DNA of 64,000 nucleotides from Pyricularia pennisetigena (taxonomy: Eukaryota; Ascomycota; Sordariomycetes; Magnaporthales; Pyriculariaceae). The position numbers and the translations under genes are program-made. Below, piece after piece: positions 11,557-23,925 of the stretch. The notes under the pieces were generated by a model. That model was not told the DNA's origin, did not search any database, and saw only the letters and a list, made by a program, of their open reading frames with translations. The stretch lies in NCBI RefSeq assembly GCF_004337985.1, contig NC_043740.1, positions 2,376,874 through 2,440,873 on the forward strand, written 5' to 3'. The first letter of the stretch is position 1; each line of letters begins with the position of its first letter.

Positions 11557-12000
11557 CCGTAGAGATTGTGTCAAGCTACCGAGTAGGTACGCAAGGATAT
11601 ATACAAGGCCACGTACCGGAGCAAGATGATGATTCCGCCAGCTGTTTAGTAAAAGCTGCTGAATTCCATCAGAGGAACCCGTCTTTCAGCAGCGTATGTG
11701 AATTTCTTTTTTAATTTGATTCGTCATCCTGTACTTGATCAGACTAGGCTGCGTGACGTATCTATTCATGCTGCTTGGAACAAAGAAACAGTTTGTGTAA
11801 CAAGCTTGGCGCAAATATGCAAACGCAACAACTGGTGAAACCCCCAATAAAAAATAAATAAATAAAAAAGAAACTCCAAAACCATGCCAAACCAAAACCT
11901 GATTTCCTTCAAAGCCATACTCATCATAGCGTCATCCCGCCCACCAAGAATTAATTACATATGCCAGAATCGGTCATAAACGAGACATGAATCAGTAGTA
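11557..12000. other. Convergent intergenic region
   Basis: About 440 bp between the stop codons of the fucosidase and the T5orf172 gene. It is AT-rich with terminator-like sequence only. Confidence 0.5.
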
Positions 12001-13371
12001 TCAACTCCTTCCCTCATCCCAGTCGGCCCATCTCCTTATTATTTGATCCACCTCCTCGACCCCCTTGCGCGAAGCCTCGACCTCGAACCACTCGCGGTGC
12101 TCGCGGCCGCAGCTGTCGCATTTTTCCCGATCGGCCACGCGGAGGCCCAACCCCTGCAGTTCAATGTGCACCAGCCGTTCGACCTTGTGGCTGTGCGGGA
12201 CCTTGCGCGGGACGAGGGACGCCGACGACCGGGCGGAGCTGGGGCTCGCGCCGGGCGAGGACGACGGGATGTACGGATAGTACCGGATCAGCGACAGGTC
12301 GTAGCCGCACTGCCGCGTCCACTCGTTGAGCCTGCGCTGCACGTTGGTCGCCCGTCCGATCTTGAGCAGGATCGTCTTCTTCTCCTTCTTGCCGTTCGCC
12401 TTGGCATCTCCCGTTGCCGATGCAAACGAGGCAAGCACGTCGCTCGGCCGTCTGGAGCGTGCGCCAGGTCTTGGAGGCGGTGCCAAAAGGGACCGCGCGG
12501 CGTCGACCGGTGGACTGGCATCGTCGCCCGTCGGCGTCAGCCAGAACATGTAAATGTATCCAGGGTCGTCTTGTTCGGAAACGGGCTTTGCGAGCTCGGC
12601 TAGCAGACGTGAAGCAACCTCGGGCGACGCCGTAGGCGGGATCAGGGACATGAACTGCGCGGTCTGGGAGGTCGCCGAGGCTGATGATGAGTGCCGCGGC
12701 CGCCGCGGGCCACTTGACGGTGTGCCGGGCAGGCTAGACCTGGAGGGTCGAGAGGAGTGGCTCGAGGTGAGATGTTGATTGGACTGCCTCCCCGGCCTCG
12801 TCGGGGTTGTTGCGCCTTGATTCATCGCCGGCGCAGACTGGAGCGGCCTCGGTTTTGGTCTTGGCGGAGGGTCATCAGACACCTCTGTGATTGGAATCGT
12901 GAGGCAGCAGCAAAGCGACAAGCTCTGGGTTTTGGGTTTCGGCCGGGTCATCTTCTTCTTCTTCTCGTCCCAACTGCTCGCCGCCGACGAACCATCGGCC
13001 GCTGCAGGCCGCTTGGAGGGCTTCTGCGTCACGTCGAGCAGCCCAAGTCGGTCCGCCAGCGTGTCGATGCTGGTGCGCTCTTCGAGTATCGGTGTGTGAG
13101 AAGCCCTCGGGCCGGGACTCGAGTGGGCCGACATGCTCGCCTGCTCCTTGTGCTGCCAGCAGTACAGAGACTCGTCGCTCGGGTCGTCGACGCGAAGGTT
13201 GCCCCGCCGGCGCCGAGGCGGGGTCGAGGGCGCGGACGACCCATCCGAGTTTGCCGCCAACGAGCGGCGGCACGCTCGGCCGCTGGACGTTATGCCACGG
13301 CAGGTTGTTGAAGGGTTCTTGGAATCATTGCGGGCGAGGAGCGACTCGGGCGTGTTGGGGATGAACGGCAT
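12001..13371 (-). CDS. T5orf172/DUF1766 (MUG113-like, GIY-YIG-related) domain protein
   Basis: One exon of 456 residues. I start it at the ATG giving MPFIPNTPESLL rather than in the open frame upstream, because this N-terminus with the Cys motif TTCRGITSSGRACRR and YCWQH is the recognisable beginning of the family. The centre is Ser/Pro/Arg-rich and disordered. The C-terminal domain (about 267-447) shows YIYMFWL, KIGRATNVQRRLNEW and a Cys-x2-Cys pair (CDSCGREHREWFEV), matching T5orf172, a branch of the GIY-YIG nuclease superfamily. The biochemical role of these fungal proteins is not established. A short in-frame intron near 12885-12930 cannot be excluded. Confidence 0.85.
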   Translation of the reverse strand: MPFIPNTPESLLARNDSKNPSTTCRGITSSGRACRRSLAANSDGSSAPSTPPRRRRGNLRVDDPSDESLYCWQHKEQASMSAHSSPGPRASHTPILEERTSIDTLADRLGLLDVTQKPSKRPAAADGSSAASSWDEKKKKMTRPKPKTQSLSLCCCLTIPITEVSDDPPPRPKPRPLQSAPAMNQGATTPTRPGRQSNQHLTSSHSSRPSRSSLPGTPSSGPRRPRHSSSASATSQTAQFMSLIPPTASPEVASRLLAELAKPVSEQDDPGYIYMFWLTPTGDDASPPVDAARSLLAPPPRPGARSRRPSDVLASFASATGDAKANGKKEKKTILLKIGRATNVQRRLNEWTRQCGYDLSLIRYYPYIPSSSPGASPSSARSSASLVPRKVPHSHKVERLVHIELQGLGLRVADREKCDSCGREHREWFEVEASRKGVEEVDQIIRRWADWDEGRS

Positions 13372-15264
13372 CGCAAGCAGGATTTGTAGCTTGGACCAAA
13401 GCCAATCAGTGGCTAGAAACCAAAAAAAAAGCGCGATACAAATTTGGATTGAACCCGATATAGTCAAGACGGAATCAAAGCGCAGAAAGAAATTGTGAGA
13501 ATATTTATTTTATTTGAAATAAAAAAGGGACCCCCACGATATACCCAACATACAAGAAAGAAATCAATAAACCGCAGTGACGCGCCCATAGTCTGGGCAG
13601 TGAAATCAACGTCAATTCCATGCTGAGGCTAGAAGCGGTGGGCGGCCTGCCTGCTTGGCCTCGACCAAGCCTCTGTCCCGAAAGGACCCCATCCAACCCT
13701 TTTCAGGCCTCCGCGACAATTGTCTTGGTGCGGCACGCCAACCCGACAGAATTAAGGAGGTTGGTGTGGCTGTGCTGTGGCTTTTGAAGGCTCAGTCGGA
13801 TACAAGAAGGCGCGAAATCACGTGACCATACAGTGACGTCAGGTCGGCTAGTACACACAGCGGTGCCAACCTGGTCCAATGATAGGACGCCGTGCTTCAT
13901 TGAAGATTTAATTTTTTGCTGCGGCTGCATGTTGAAATAACCCTTTTTTTTTTCCAACCCTCTCATTCTCTAGCGCAGGTGCCTGCCTATCACGCCATCG
14001 GGTCAATTGCGTCAACCCCCACTTTAGCCGTCAAGTCAAGGATACATCCTGACAGCAGTTATGGACAAGACCGACGGATCTTTGGGGCTATCTGTGTTCT
14101 TTTGTGGTTCTCGGCGTATTTAGCGAATCTTCGCGGATCTGAGGCGCGAAAAGCTTGAGCAATCTTGACGCTTCTTGGCCAGGCTTGGCTTTTACTCAAC
14201 AGCCGCCACCTTGCCTCCCTCAATATGGCCTGGCCTTTCGTATCCCGGAGCTAATTCTCCTAAAAAAAATCGTTCCCGGGAAAAAAAAGAAGTGTTGACT
14301 GCTTAACTGCACTCCACGGCGCTAATTCAAAGTTCCATTGGCGCCATCGCAAGGCGTGATATGTTGGAAGCGCAACCATTGGGCCATAATAATCTAAATA
14401 AGACATCAGCGCAACCAGATAACGCGGGATGAAATACCATGTCAATCATGTCCAAGTAAGTATAAGGTACATGGTAAGCTGCATGTGAAATGGGGCAAAA
14501 AATGACATGGAGTATGCCCTTAATTCCCTCAGAAGGGTAGAAATCTGGGCTAGGTCCCTGGCTCTCGCCCTGTTCGGATGTCAGGATAGCCATCCCATTC
14601 ATCAGTTCAACAACGGAGATATTTATTTCTCTTGCGCCACCCCAGCGCGCAACCTTTAAAACTATATCCCGGCCTGTCGCAAGTTCGTTCCTCTCTGGTT
14701 GCATTTTTGTTCCCTGGCCTATCCTGAACCTAGACTAGAGCAACTGTCGTGAACCGATGCGCATTCATTCCTGCCGCTGTCTTGTGCCGCGAGCTCACGA
14801 TTAAGCTCGGAAAGACCGCCCCGACTGCGTTGCTCAGGGTCAAATCAACCCTGCGTCAAGCTGCCGTCTCACCTCTCACCTCTTCCCCTAGCACCTTTTG
14901 CACCATCTGCCACCGACATTGCAGCATATTCAACAATAGTGCTGCCCAAGCAGGGGCCAGTGATTCAAGTTAGCTGTGGTAGCAGGTAATTAGTTACCAT
15001 TTTTTTTTCTCGTTCTCCATTGATAGCAATGTGATGGGTTTCCACGGATTTTGATTTTCAAATCCAACCTCCCGCTGGCATCTTGTCGGCTATTTCCTTT
15101 CTCAACGCTCTTTTGCTTCACTGCAAGGCAGCACATTTGTTCCTGACCACCCGAGATGCTTCCGTAGAAATTATTTCGACGAGTCTGCCGCTAGAACCCC
15201 GCCCTGGATTTTCTTGAAGCTGCCTTTTATCTCCAGTAAATCAGCCTAGATTCCAGGACCAGCC
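13372..15264. other. Divergent intergenic region
   Basis: About 1.9 kb between divergently read genes. It contains a CTAGACTAG copy at 14730-14738 and short T runs near 13942 and 15001. No convincing gene is seen; open frames here lack family signals. Confidence 0.45.
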
Positions 15265-17452
15265 ATGTCCAAAGAAAGCAATCGGGACGTATCACCCGAC
15301 GGGCTCGACCCTTCACCTCCGTATCTCGGACAGAACGGAGGTAACGGGATTGCACTTCGGACACCACTGCGAGACTTTCGGCAATGGTTCGGCGGACCGG
15401 GAGTGACCATCGGCCCTCGCATCACTTCATTTGTTGTGCCTTCGGTCGAATCCGACTCTGAAGCCAGCTCTGAGCTTGTCCAAAAGCAGATCGACAGCGA
15501 GGCAAATGCGGGCATCCAGTATCGCACATGCAGCTGGCAAAAGGTTAGCGGCCTACTTGGTGGGCCTTTTTGCTCAACCATTGCTAACCGCTCATCACTG
15601 CAAATGCTGACGCCTTTCCTTCTATCTGCAGACGGCAGCCTTGCTTTTTTCCGAGTATATCTGCCTGGCCATCATGAGCTTTCCTTGGTCATACAGCGTA
15701 CTTGGACTTGTGCCTGGGTGTGTTGATCTGAGATTAGATATCTAAGCAAGGCTCGGAAATCAATGGCTTTAGCTGACCACCTATCCCGTTGTTACAGCCT
15801 CATCTTCACTGTGTTTGTCGCACTTATAGTGCTATACACGTGAGTCGGAAACCATCCATACAAGACAAACTCGCCAAAAACGCGGCCGTCGCTAACATCT
15901 AGCAGATCACTGGTTCTTTGGGAGTTTTGCCTACGCCACCCCGAAGTTCGCGATGTTTGCGACATCGGACAGATGCTTTTCTGGGGCAAGAAATGGGCCT
16001 GGTATGCCACGGCCGTCATGTTTCTGCTCAACAACACGGTAAGCCATGTTAAAATCTCCAAGCAAATAGACGAGTTCAACTAACTCTAATGCATGCTTAG
16101 TTCATCCAAGTATGTTCCTGCACTCTTTCAGATCGTCTCAATTCCGTCTGCATGCGCCAGATGCAGTAACACTAACCTCTAAACCAGGGCCTTCACGTAC
16201 TAGTGGGAGCAAAATATATCAATACGATGACGGGTAGAAGTGATTCAGTTCAGTGCCAGACCGTTAGTTTTGGCATCATCGTTGCCATTGTCTGTTGGCT
16301 GTGTTCCCTCCCTCGAACCTTTAGCATGTTGAGTAAGCTCGGGACGGCATCGGCTGCTTTTACCTTTATCTCGGTTCTCCTGGCTACCATCTTTGCCGGC
16401 ATCCAAGGAGACCCAGCGGGATTCGATCCGAGAGACTCGTATACTACCTCGGCAGGGGTGGCCAAGGTTGGCGGAAATCCAATCGTCACGGCCTTCCCGA
16501 CAGCCAGCACCACGTTCGTCATGGCTACTACTGCCTTCCTTAATATCAGCTACACGTTCATTGGCCAGATAACGCTGCCAAGCTTTATTGCTGAGATGAA
16601 GGACCCTAGGTATGGGAAATGATAGTTACAGTTCAACACGAGCTGTACAGAAACTGTTGCTGACACGGAACTCAGAGACTTTCCCAAAGCCCTCTGGGCC
16701 TGCACCATCGCCGAGATCTTTGTCTTTAGCATCGTTGGTTCCATCATTTACGCCTATACGGGTAATCAGTACATGACAGCGCCAGCCTTTGGTTCGCTCC
16801 ATGATGTCTACAAAAAGGTTTCGTTTTCCTTCATGATACCTACAATCATCTTCCTGGGAGTCTTGTACGCCTCGGTCTCGGCACGCTTCATCTTTTTCAG
16901 GTTATTCGATGGCTCGAGGCACAAGAGCGAACACACTGTGGTGGGCTGGTCCGCCTGGGCTGCGATTCTTTGTGAGTGATCCATCTCGAGCACGCTTGAC
17001 GACTGCCACGAAAAGAGTGTCTGCTATGCTAACACCGCTCAAGTCACAACCTGGATTCTTGCCTTTATCGTCGCCGAGGTCATCCCTTTTTTCTCTGATC
17101 GTAAGTTTTCCAAGTTTTTCTTTTATGACAGATCTCGCAAAGTGATAGGGCTGTCTTTGCTTACAAGTTTGTGATAGTCCTCTCCCTCATGTCATCGCTG
17201 TTCGATAGCTTCTTCGGCTTCATATTCTGGGGTGTCGCCTACTTTCGCATGCGCCGTGCCGACCGTCGCAAAAATCCCGAGGAGCCACAGACAGCCACGG
17301 GAATGGCTCTCAGTGCGCTCAATGTCTTCATCATCCTCATTGGCGTATTCTTCCTCACCGTTGGCACCTATGCCACAGTACAAAGCATTATCGATTCGTT
17401 CCATTTAGGCGCTGTTGGGACCGTATTCACATGTGCGAGTAACGCTCTTTGA
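15265..17452 (+). CDS. AAAP-family amino-acid transporter
   Basis: Nine exons (15265-15543, 15632-15717, 15798-15839, 15906-16038, 16101-16109, 16188-16609, 16676-16971, 17044-17100, 17178-17452) give 532 residues, with phase kept at every junction. A hydrophilic N-terminal part of about 90 residues is followed by about 11 TM segments. The motif ISYTFIGQITLPSFIAEMKDP in TM5-6 and the following DFPKALW are hallmarks of the fungal AAAP proteins related to the Neurospora neutral amino-acid permease MTR. It is expected in the plasma membrane or vacuole. Exon 5 is a 9-nt microexon (three codons) that bridges N-N-T and G-L-H. The specific substrate cannot be read. Confidence 0.88.
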
Positions 17453-18393
17453 TCATGATTTGGAGTTCATTTGGCTGGCTTGGTATCTTGCACGGGAGGA
17501 AGTGTCGGATATGCGTACAAGGCAAACTTTTTGTTATACCCCGCCGTGAGGCGTTTACATATCTCATTCGCCTGGTAGTAGCTCGGGCCAAGGTCTCTCT
17601 GTTGCCACGCGAACCCAAGAAATTCCAACGTCACATCCCGATCAAGCTCTGAGCGATATCTCTTTGCTGTCATTGCTTATTAAGCGGTTATCATTTGCCA
17701 TCCTCTGCACAAGAAGTACCGATTAGTCCCACGCAATGCAGCACACCAACCAGCTTAGTTTGATCTTGTCAGTCTCAAGCGATTGTTACTCGACAAGTCC
17801 GTCGCCCGCGCTGCCGGACTCGTCTGACCACTTGCTCGCCCTCACCCAGTTCGGTTGGAAATCGGTCGAGCCTCCGACTTGTGATTTTGATGCCCGCCGC
17901 CCCGAACTGTAGAGAAGGCGCTTCGTCTGACGTCTCGGGCTGATCTGATGTTAGGTCGCATTCTCGATTGGGAACCCTCGTCAAGCAGTCGATTCTGCTA
18001 AGTAGCAGTTACGTTTTGCCTCTACAGTCCGCGTCCGCTCAGGATGATCCGTAGCTGTAAAATAAATGCAAATGACGGGGACAAATTACATGCCAAAGTG
18101 CCTCGATTTTAGATAGATGGATGAGCATCTAGGTAAAGTAGGAAAGTAGGCGAGTAGGTAGACAGGTGGGTAAATCGAGGCAGCCAAGTAAATGGCTTGT
18201 GTCTATGTCGGGTGGTCTCCAGCGTGACTGCCAAGTATAGGAACTGAATGTTTGACAAGGTAGCAGCCCCTTTAAATTTTCTGAATCAGGCCTACCGAGA
18301 CTTCGAATATAAAATATCCAGTTAGTTCGTTGCTAAGAGCGATACATTTTCAGGCGCTATCATCCAAAAATTTAGACCGCCCCAGCTTCAGCT
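17453..18393. other. Convergent intergenic region
   Basis: About 940 bp. A purine-rich stretch at 18110-18180 contains several GTAGGT/AGTAGG units. No gene is supported. Confidence 0.5.
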
Positions 18394-21300
18394 TCACCAT
18401 CCCGGCGCCCTTCGATGCGTGCTGCCAGGCACAGCTTTCCACTGCGGAGCACGCGATGGATCTGACCACGTCTGCTTCTCTGCGCCCTCTGGTCTAGCCC
18501 ATGGCTCATAGCTGTGATCTGGGGCCGTGATGCTAGGGGTTTCCAGCGTGACAAGCTCGGAGAACTCGAGCCCTGACTTCACCACAACGACGCCCTCGCC
18601 GTTTGCAAAGACGAAATCTGGACTGGCGCCGTGGCTTCTACCTAGCGGCGTCTGCTTGTTTGGCGTCACCATTGCACACTGCAGCTCGCCCTGGCAGGCG
18701 CGCCACTCGGGCAGGGCAAAAAAGTGCCGCCGGGCCCTCAGGACACCATGGTCTTGTTCCGCTGTCGTTTTCGAAAGACTTGCCGTACTGGAGGAGCTCA
18801 TTGTGAAGGATTCATCATTGACTAGGGTCCGAGACGAAAAGTTTGACTCCCGCCGTGATAGGGTCGCCGATCGATATGCTTGTAACGGCACATATATGTC
18901 TGGTTGTGCACTACCGAGCTCGATGCTACAAACCCATAGGTTTGTATCTAGAAACACCAAGGTAGTTTGGTTGAAAAAGCCTAAGATGTCAAGCACCATA
19001 GGCCCTACTTTTGTAAGCCGCCTGTTCACAGCTGGGCTCGCCAGGCCTTTGTGGGACGGATCCAGAGAGCTAGGTAGCCAAACATAGATTTGCTGAGGTT
19101 CTCCTGGTGCGCGGCGTAGGAGCTCCAACGAAACCCCCGGCCCATTGTGGTATGAAACTTTACTGTGCATTCCCCGGGACGATGGAGTTGCCGGCGGGGC
19201 GCGAGCCGTACATACCACAGATGAACTATCTGCGTCCGGACTTTCATCAACTTTTAAATCCAACTTTATGCCTGATGAGCTGTCACTGGCACTCAGATTG
19301 TCGAAAGTTTCCCATGAAAGTATGTGTGCCACGTCCCCAATGACCACCACAAACCATGAATCGTTTTCGGGATGCTGGAACTCAGAACGGGCTACGCCTG
19401 GCATAGCTGTTGCATCTCCATATTGAGATTGTGGCTTTATCGCTACAAGCCTGCCAGATGGCAGTTCCCAGAGTTCGTCATGTTCATACCCGCGCACATA
19501 GAGACGATCTGCAGCAGGGTTTGCCAAGAGCTGGTGTACCGGAGTACCCGCACGGCCTTTTGTGAGCAAGGAAGCTGACAAGTTCTTGTTGCTCAAAGAT
19601 TCCGTCTTTATTCGCGGGTCGCCATGAGCGGAGGTGATAAGGAAGTCTTCATCACTCCTGGAGGCTTTTTCGGCATTAGAAATCTGAAAAATCAAGATAG
19701 AAGTTGCCATCTGGGCCGTAATTAGGAGAGAAGTACATGGCGACTCTGCGAGTATCAATGCCGTTATTGGCCCCGTAGTCTGGTATAAAACCTTGGATAT
19801 GGTTGCATCATCGACTGAGAAAGCAATTATTTTCCCGTCTTGCGTACCCGCAATGACGATACTTGCGTGGCCTCGAATGGTAGCAAAAGGTGTAGATATC
19901 TCTGCACTCGAAAATACTGCTGGCGCCTTGTCGCGCCAATATGTTTTACCTGCCCCCAATTCAGAAGCCCTGTTGCAAGATACTGCAGTGGCGTCCCGTC
20001 TGCTCCCCAGCTCGTCATCTTTGCGAACAAGCGTCGCAGGTGCCCAAACCCGGCACTGCATACGGCGCGTTTCGAGGATTTGGAGTCCATCAGAGTTAAA
20101 GACCGTCGCCAGTATGGCGTCTCGGACAGTGTCAATATAATACAAGATGCGGAGCGCATGTTTATCAGCCGAGTCCACGTGGAACTCGAAAACGCAAATA
20201 CTGCCGTCGTTGCCACCGGTGACTAAGCGACGCCCATCCAGAGAACAGGACATGCTTGCAGCACATAAGTTGAATTGTGTAGATTCCAGCGCCATGGAGT
20301 CGTAGTTGTACAAGTGTAAGTCCCCGTAATCAGTGTTGACAAGTAGAACAGGAATATCCGGATTTTGGTTGAAAGCCATTCGCCGAGGGTTTTTAATTAA
20401 CGGCAGGCGGTCCAGAAGCTCCAGTTGAAGCGCATCGATAATAACAATAGATTCGCGGTATGTGGGATATCCAATAGCAAGCAGAATTTCGAATTTGGTG
20501 GTTAAGAAGGCGGCGCAGACTGGAGGCATCCTGGGAATTTGTTGCAACAATCCGTCAGCTCCAGGGGTGAGCCAGCAAACCGATAGATGGTCGTTTGTCT
20601 CGAGGTCCCTAAAACAGGTTTTAGTCAGATCATATGTTATAGGTAGAGTATATAGTAAACACTCGTAGCGTGAATAAGTGTACTCGGGGGAAAAAATAGA
20701 AAAAAAGAAAAAGACTTATACCCATCACCGTAGGACAAGAGACATACCAAGTGATGATGTGACTGGATTTTGTCGCTACGATGATTTCTCCGGGATCCAG
20801 AAAATTGATGGCAAGTGCTGCTCCTGGAAGTGGCAATAAATGCAATTGGATGCCCGATTTCATGTCCCAGACGATGATAAGCTCCTTACCACTAGAAACC
20901 AGATATCGGTCCTCTGGGCCCATTTCAAGCTGTTGTAGCTTTTCGGGGTGGGTCAGCTCATCAACACGCTTAGCTGAGGTTGTATCAAAGACACTGATAT
21001 GGCCATTCAAAAATCCAACGGCGAAAAATTGTTCACCGTGAACCACTGCTATAGCGTCTTTCTCCTGTTGACCTTCAAAGTCAATAATAGAGATGCGATC
21101 GTCCCAAGTAGTTGAGGAGAGACCCTTGACTTTCAGTGACGGGAATCTCGGCCCCCCTGCGCCAAAGGCTTGAATTGCAGACTCCAGCGGGCAGAGTGGC
21201 GGTATGATTGTATGTATCGAGGAAGGGCAGCTAAGAAGCTGGGACCCAAATTTGGTACACACGCGGGTCAGGTCGATAATCCAGCTATCAACAAGGAAGA

Positions 21301-23925
21301 CAGACCTGTCAGCCTGAGTGACAGATCGCCTCCGCCGATCCAGATAGGTGCGTAGGTTCTTCGCAGCTGTTCTTATTTTTCCCAGGTCGTCTTTCTGTGC
21401 CAGATACTCGATCCAAGTCAAGATATTCCTGCTTTCTAGGAACACAGACAGCTCCTTAGCCAGCTCTTCATTCCTCCCGGCTGCATGCCGGAGATGGTCA
21501 GAAAAGTGACTTGCTGCGTAGTTTGTGAGAATGTCGTCCTGAAGACCAACTGTGTTTCCAGAAGATTTGATGCGAGATCTAGTCCGAAGAACTGGCATGG
21601 GGGTTTGTCGTGTTCTTTTGAGCGCGTCCCCTGACAGAAATCGTAGGAGCACTATCCCCTGACGACTGTGGTCTTCGGCTTTGACCACGATGATTTCTGA
21701 TTTACATGTGGGCGAGGTAAGAAACTCACGAGCGGTTTTGTGAACAATCTGCACCTTGTTGCCTTGATCTACAAATACAAGGTTGCCGCAAAGAGCAGGT
21801 ATGGCTCGAATCCCGTTTTGCAGGTCCTGATTGGCGTCCAGCCTCACGGCAGTACAGAGCTCGTCCACGCTGAGGGGGCGAGAGGACAGTACAACCCAAC
21901 GAAGGATTACTTTTGCCAGCTCCGCATTCGTTTTGCTCTCCTCGACGGTCTTTAAGATTCGAAGATACATCTCCTGCAGATCCATGGGGACTTTTTCGAG
22001 AACCTCTTCCATAGACCCGCGAGTCCATGTCTTCTCAAATTCCTGCATTATCAGTCGAACCCACAGAAATGAGCCCGAGGCCTTGGAGAGTATCTTCTGG
22101 CACAGTACATTGCGTTCAGATGCGTTCTCCGGTCGGCCTAGCTCTTTGAGTTTGGCTTGTACAAAAAGCCCGATATCCCCAGATGTATCATCATCAGAGA
22201 GATTGTGGACGTGCACTCTTTGGTCAAGAATTGCAAGTCCACGTTGCAGTTGTTCCAAAGGACGAGATGTGACAAAGACGCGTAGACCACGTGGAAGAGA
22301 TGACAAGATTTGCTTTGTAAAAACAGAACTGCTGTCCTTGCACTCGTCGAGGCCATCAAGAACCCAGCAATGCTTGCTCATGCTAGGGAGCTTGCCGACG
22401 CAGCCAGTGATCAGGTTCCGCCAAACGCTCATCTCATTTCGCCTATCCCAAGCCATTTCGTCCGCTTCAAATTGCAAAATGCAGCGTCGTACACTGATAT
22501 CCTGAGCTGCCATCTGAAACAGGAGTGATCTCAAGCAATCACTCAAGCTTGTTCTACCGTCAATGCCATGCCTGAAGAAGAAGTAGCTGCAAATGAATGA
22601 GGGAGGTTGCAGCTGATCAACAACATAACTGGATAAGATGGATTTTCCAGTCCCTGGTCTCCCATTCACCCAGAGTATACGCGGGACAGCCCCACCCTTC
22701 CAACAGGTAAAGAAGTGCCTTTCAGCAATCCATTTGCACGATTCGGGTTCTCTAAGCAGTTGAAGCGTGACAAAGTCGTCCTCCAAGTCAGAGCTTGCAT
22801 CGAGAAACTTTCCCGTCCGAGAGATTTCATCGGCTAGTTCCGACATGGATGACGGAGGACCACCCGGGAAAGGGCTGTTAGGGTCCGCTGTCCCGGGGTC
22901 GCGCCGACCAATTTCCCGAATGAGGTCGATAGATGTAAGGAGCGCGTTCCGCACCGACTTGTAATTTGGGTCCCTTTGCGTCGCAAACTTGCAAACCTGC
23001 CGGTGGTCTGCGTTTAAAGGGCTTTTTTCTTCGTGGTCATACCCCAGTGTTGCCGACTCTTTGTTGACAACAATTTGACTCAAACCTGCTATTCCGATAG
23101 GGAGCGTCTCATAGAACGACCACAATCTAAGGTCTAGGGCGAAAGGATAAAATTCCTCGTTTATTTCTGATAAAACCTCGGAGTCGGGTACCAAGTCCCT
23201 CACGTATTTCTTTCCGCCCGAGGCCAAAAGAACCCAGTAACTTAGAATCACAGCGAGCTTCGAGCCCCTGTGGGGAGTTCCAAGGAAGAATATTGAGTGA
23301 AATCTCTTGGCAAATTCCTTGCACGTCGGATCCTGGCGTGCAATGATGTACGTCTTCTTCGCAACGCAGCCCCCCATGCTGTGGCCCACAAGAACAATGC
23401 GGGTCTTTGTGTCACTCCGAATCGCAGGGTTGTTTTTGAGCTCTCCGAGAAGGGACAATGAAAAATCATGAATGTTAAGCACGCTCTCTTGCCATTCTGT
23501 CCAGTCGGCCTTGTAGCCAAACGTGTGAATTCGCACATCGGCAAAGTCTGGGTCTGACGAGAGCCATGATAGCGGCCAGAAATGCTCCAGCTTCGGGGAG
23601 AAGGACCATGTTTTGCGACTGCCGCCCCCAAGCCCGTGAATGAAGACAAGGTCCGCTATGGGAACGATGGGAGGCGATGGCGTTGATAGGGTGGTAAGTC
23701 CGAGTGGCCCTTTTCCAGGCTCGGCGATAGACAAGGTAGAGATGTCAGCACTGGCGTCATCTTGGCTGTACGACCTCTTTCCCGAGGTCGTGCGAAAAAG
23801 AGAACTGATCCGGGATTTGCGTGACTAGTACGGATTTGCTACATCAGCTACGAGGCATTGGACTGGAATGAAGTCTTGTGATCTGAGGGAATTTAGGTTG
23901 GTAACACGACACTAACCTGCTTCAT
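18394..23925 (-). CDS. NLR-like protein: SesB-like alpha/beta hydrolase - NACHT - WD40-like
   Basis: Three exons on the minus strand (23925-23917, 23824-20748, 20608-18394) give 1,766 residues. The long frame has no ATG after its upstream TAG, so I place the start in a 9-nt first exon (M-K-Q) with a good GTTAGT donor and TAG acceptor. Residues 60-290 form a lipase/esterase-type domain: FIHGLGGG, nucleophile elbow GHSMGG (Ser152), LGTPHRGS and a DHRQVCKF His (about 277), as in SesB-like NLR effector domains. The NACHT NTPase has Walker A GRPGTGKS (391-398) and Walker B VLDGLDEC (491-498). The C-terminal half is a degenerate beta-propeller with WD-type units (LIIVWDMKSG, LVTGGNDGSICVFEF). Such fungal STAND proteins act in allorecognition or defence; its trigger is unknown. 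The first exon is the least certain part. Confidence 0.85.

Noticed and set aside
10036..11574. 512-codon open frame opposite the alpha-fucosidase
   Set aside because: It is an antisense shadow produced by GC-rich codon use; it has no family motif, while the plus strand has a complete GH29 enzyme.
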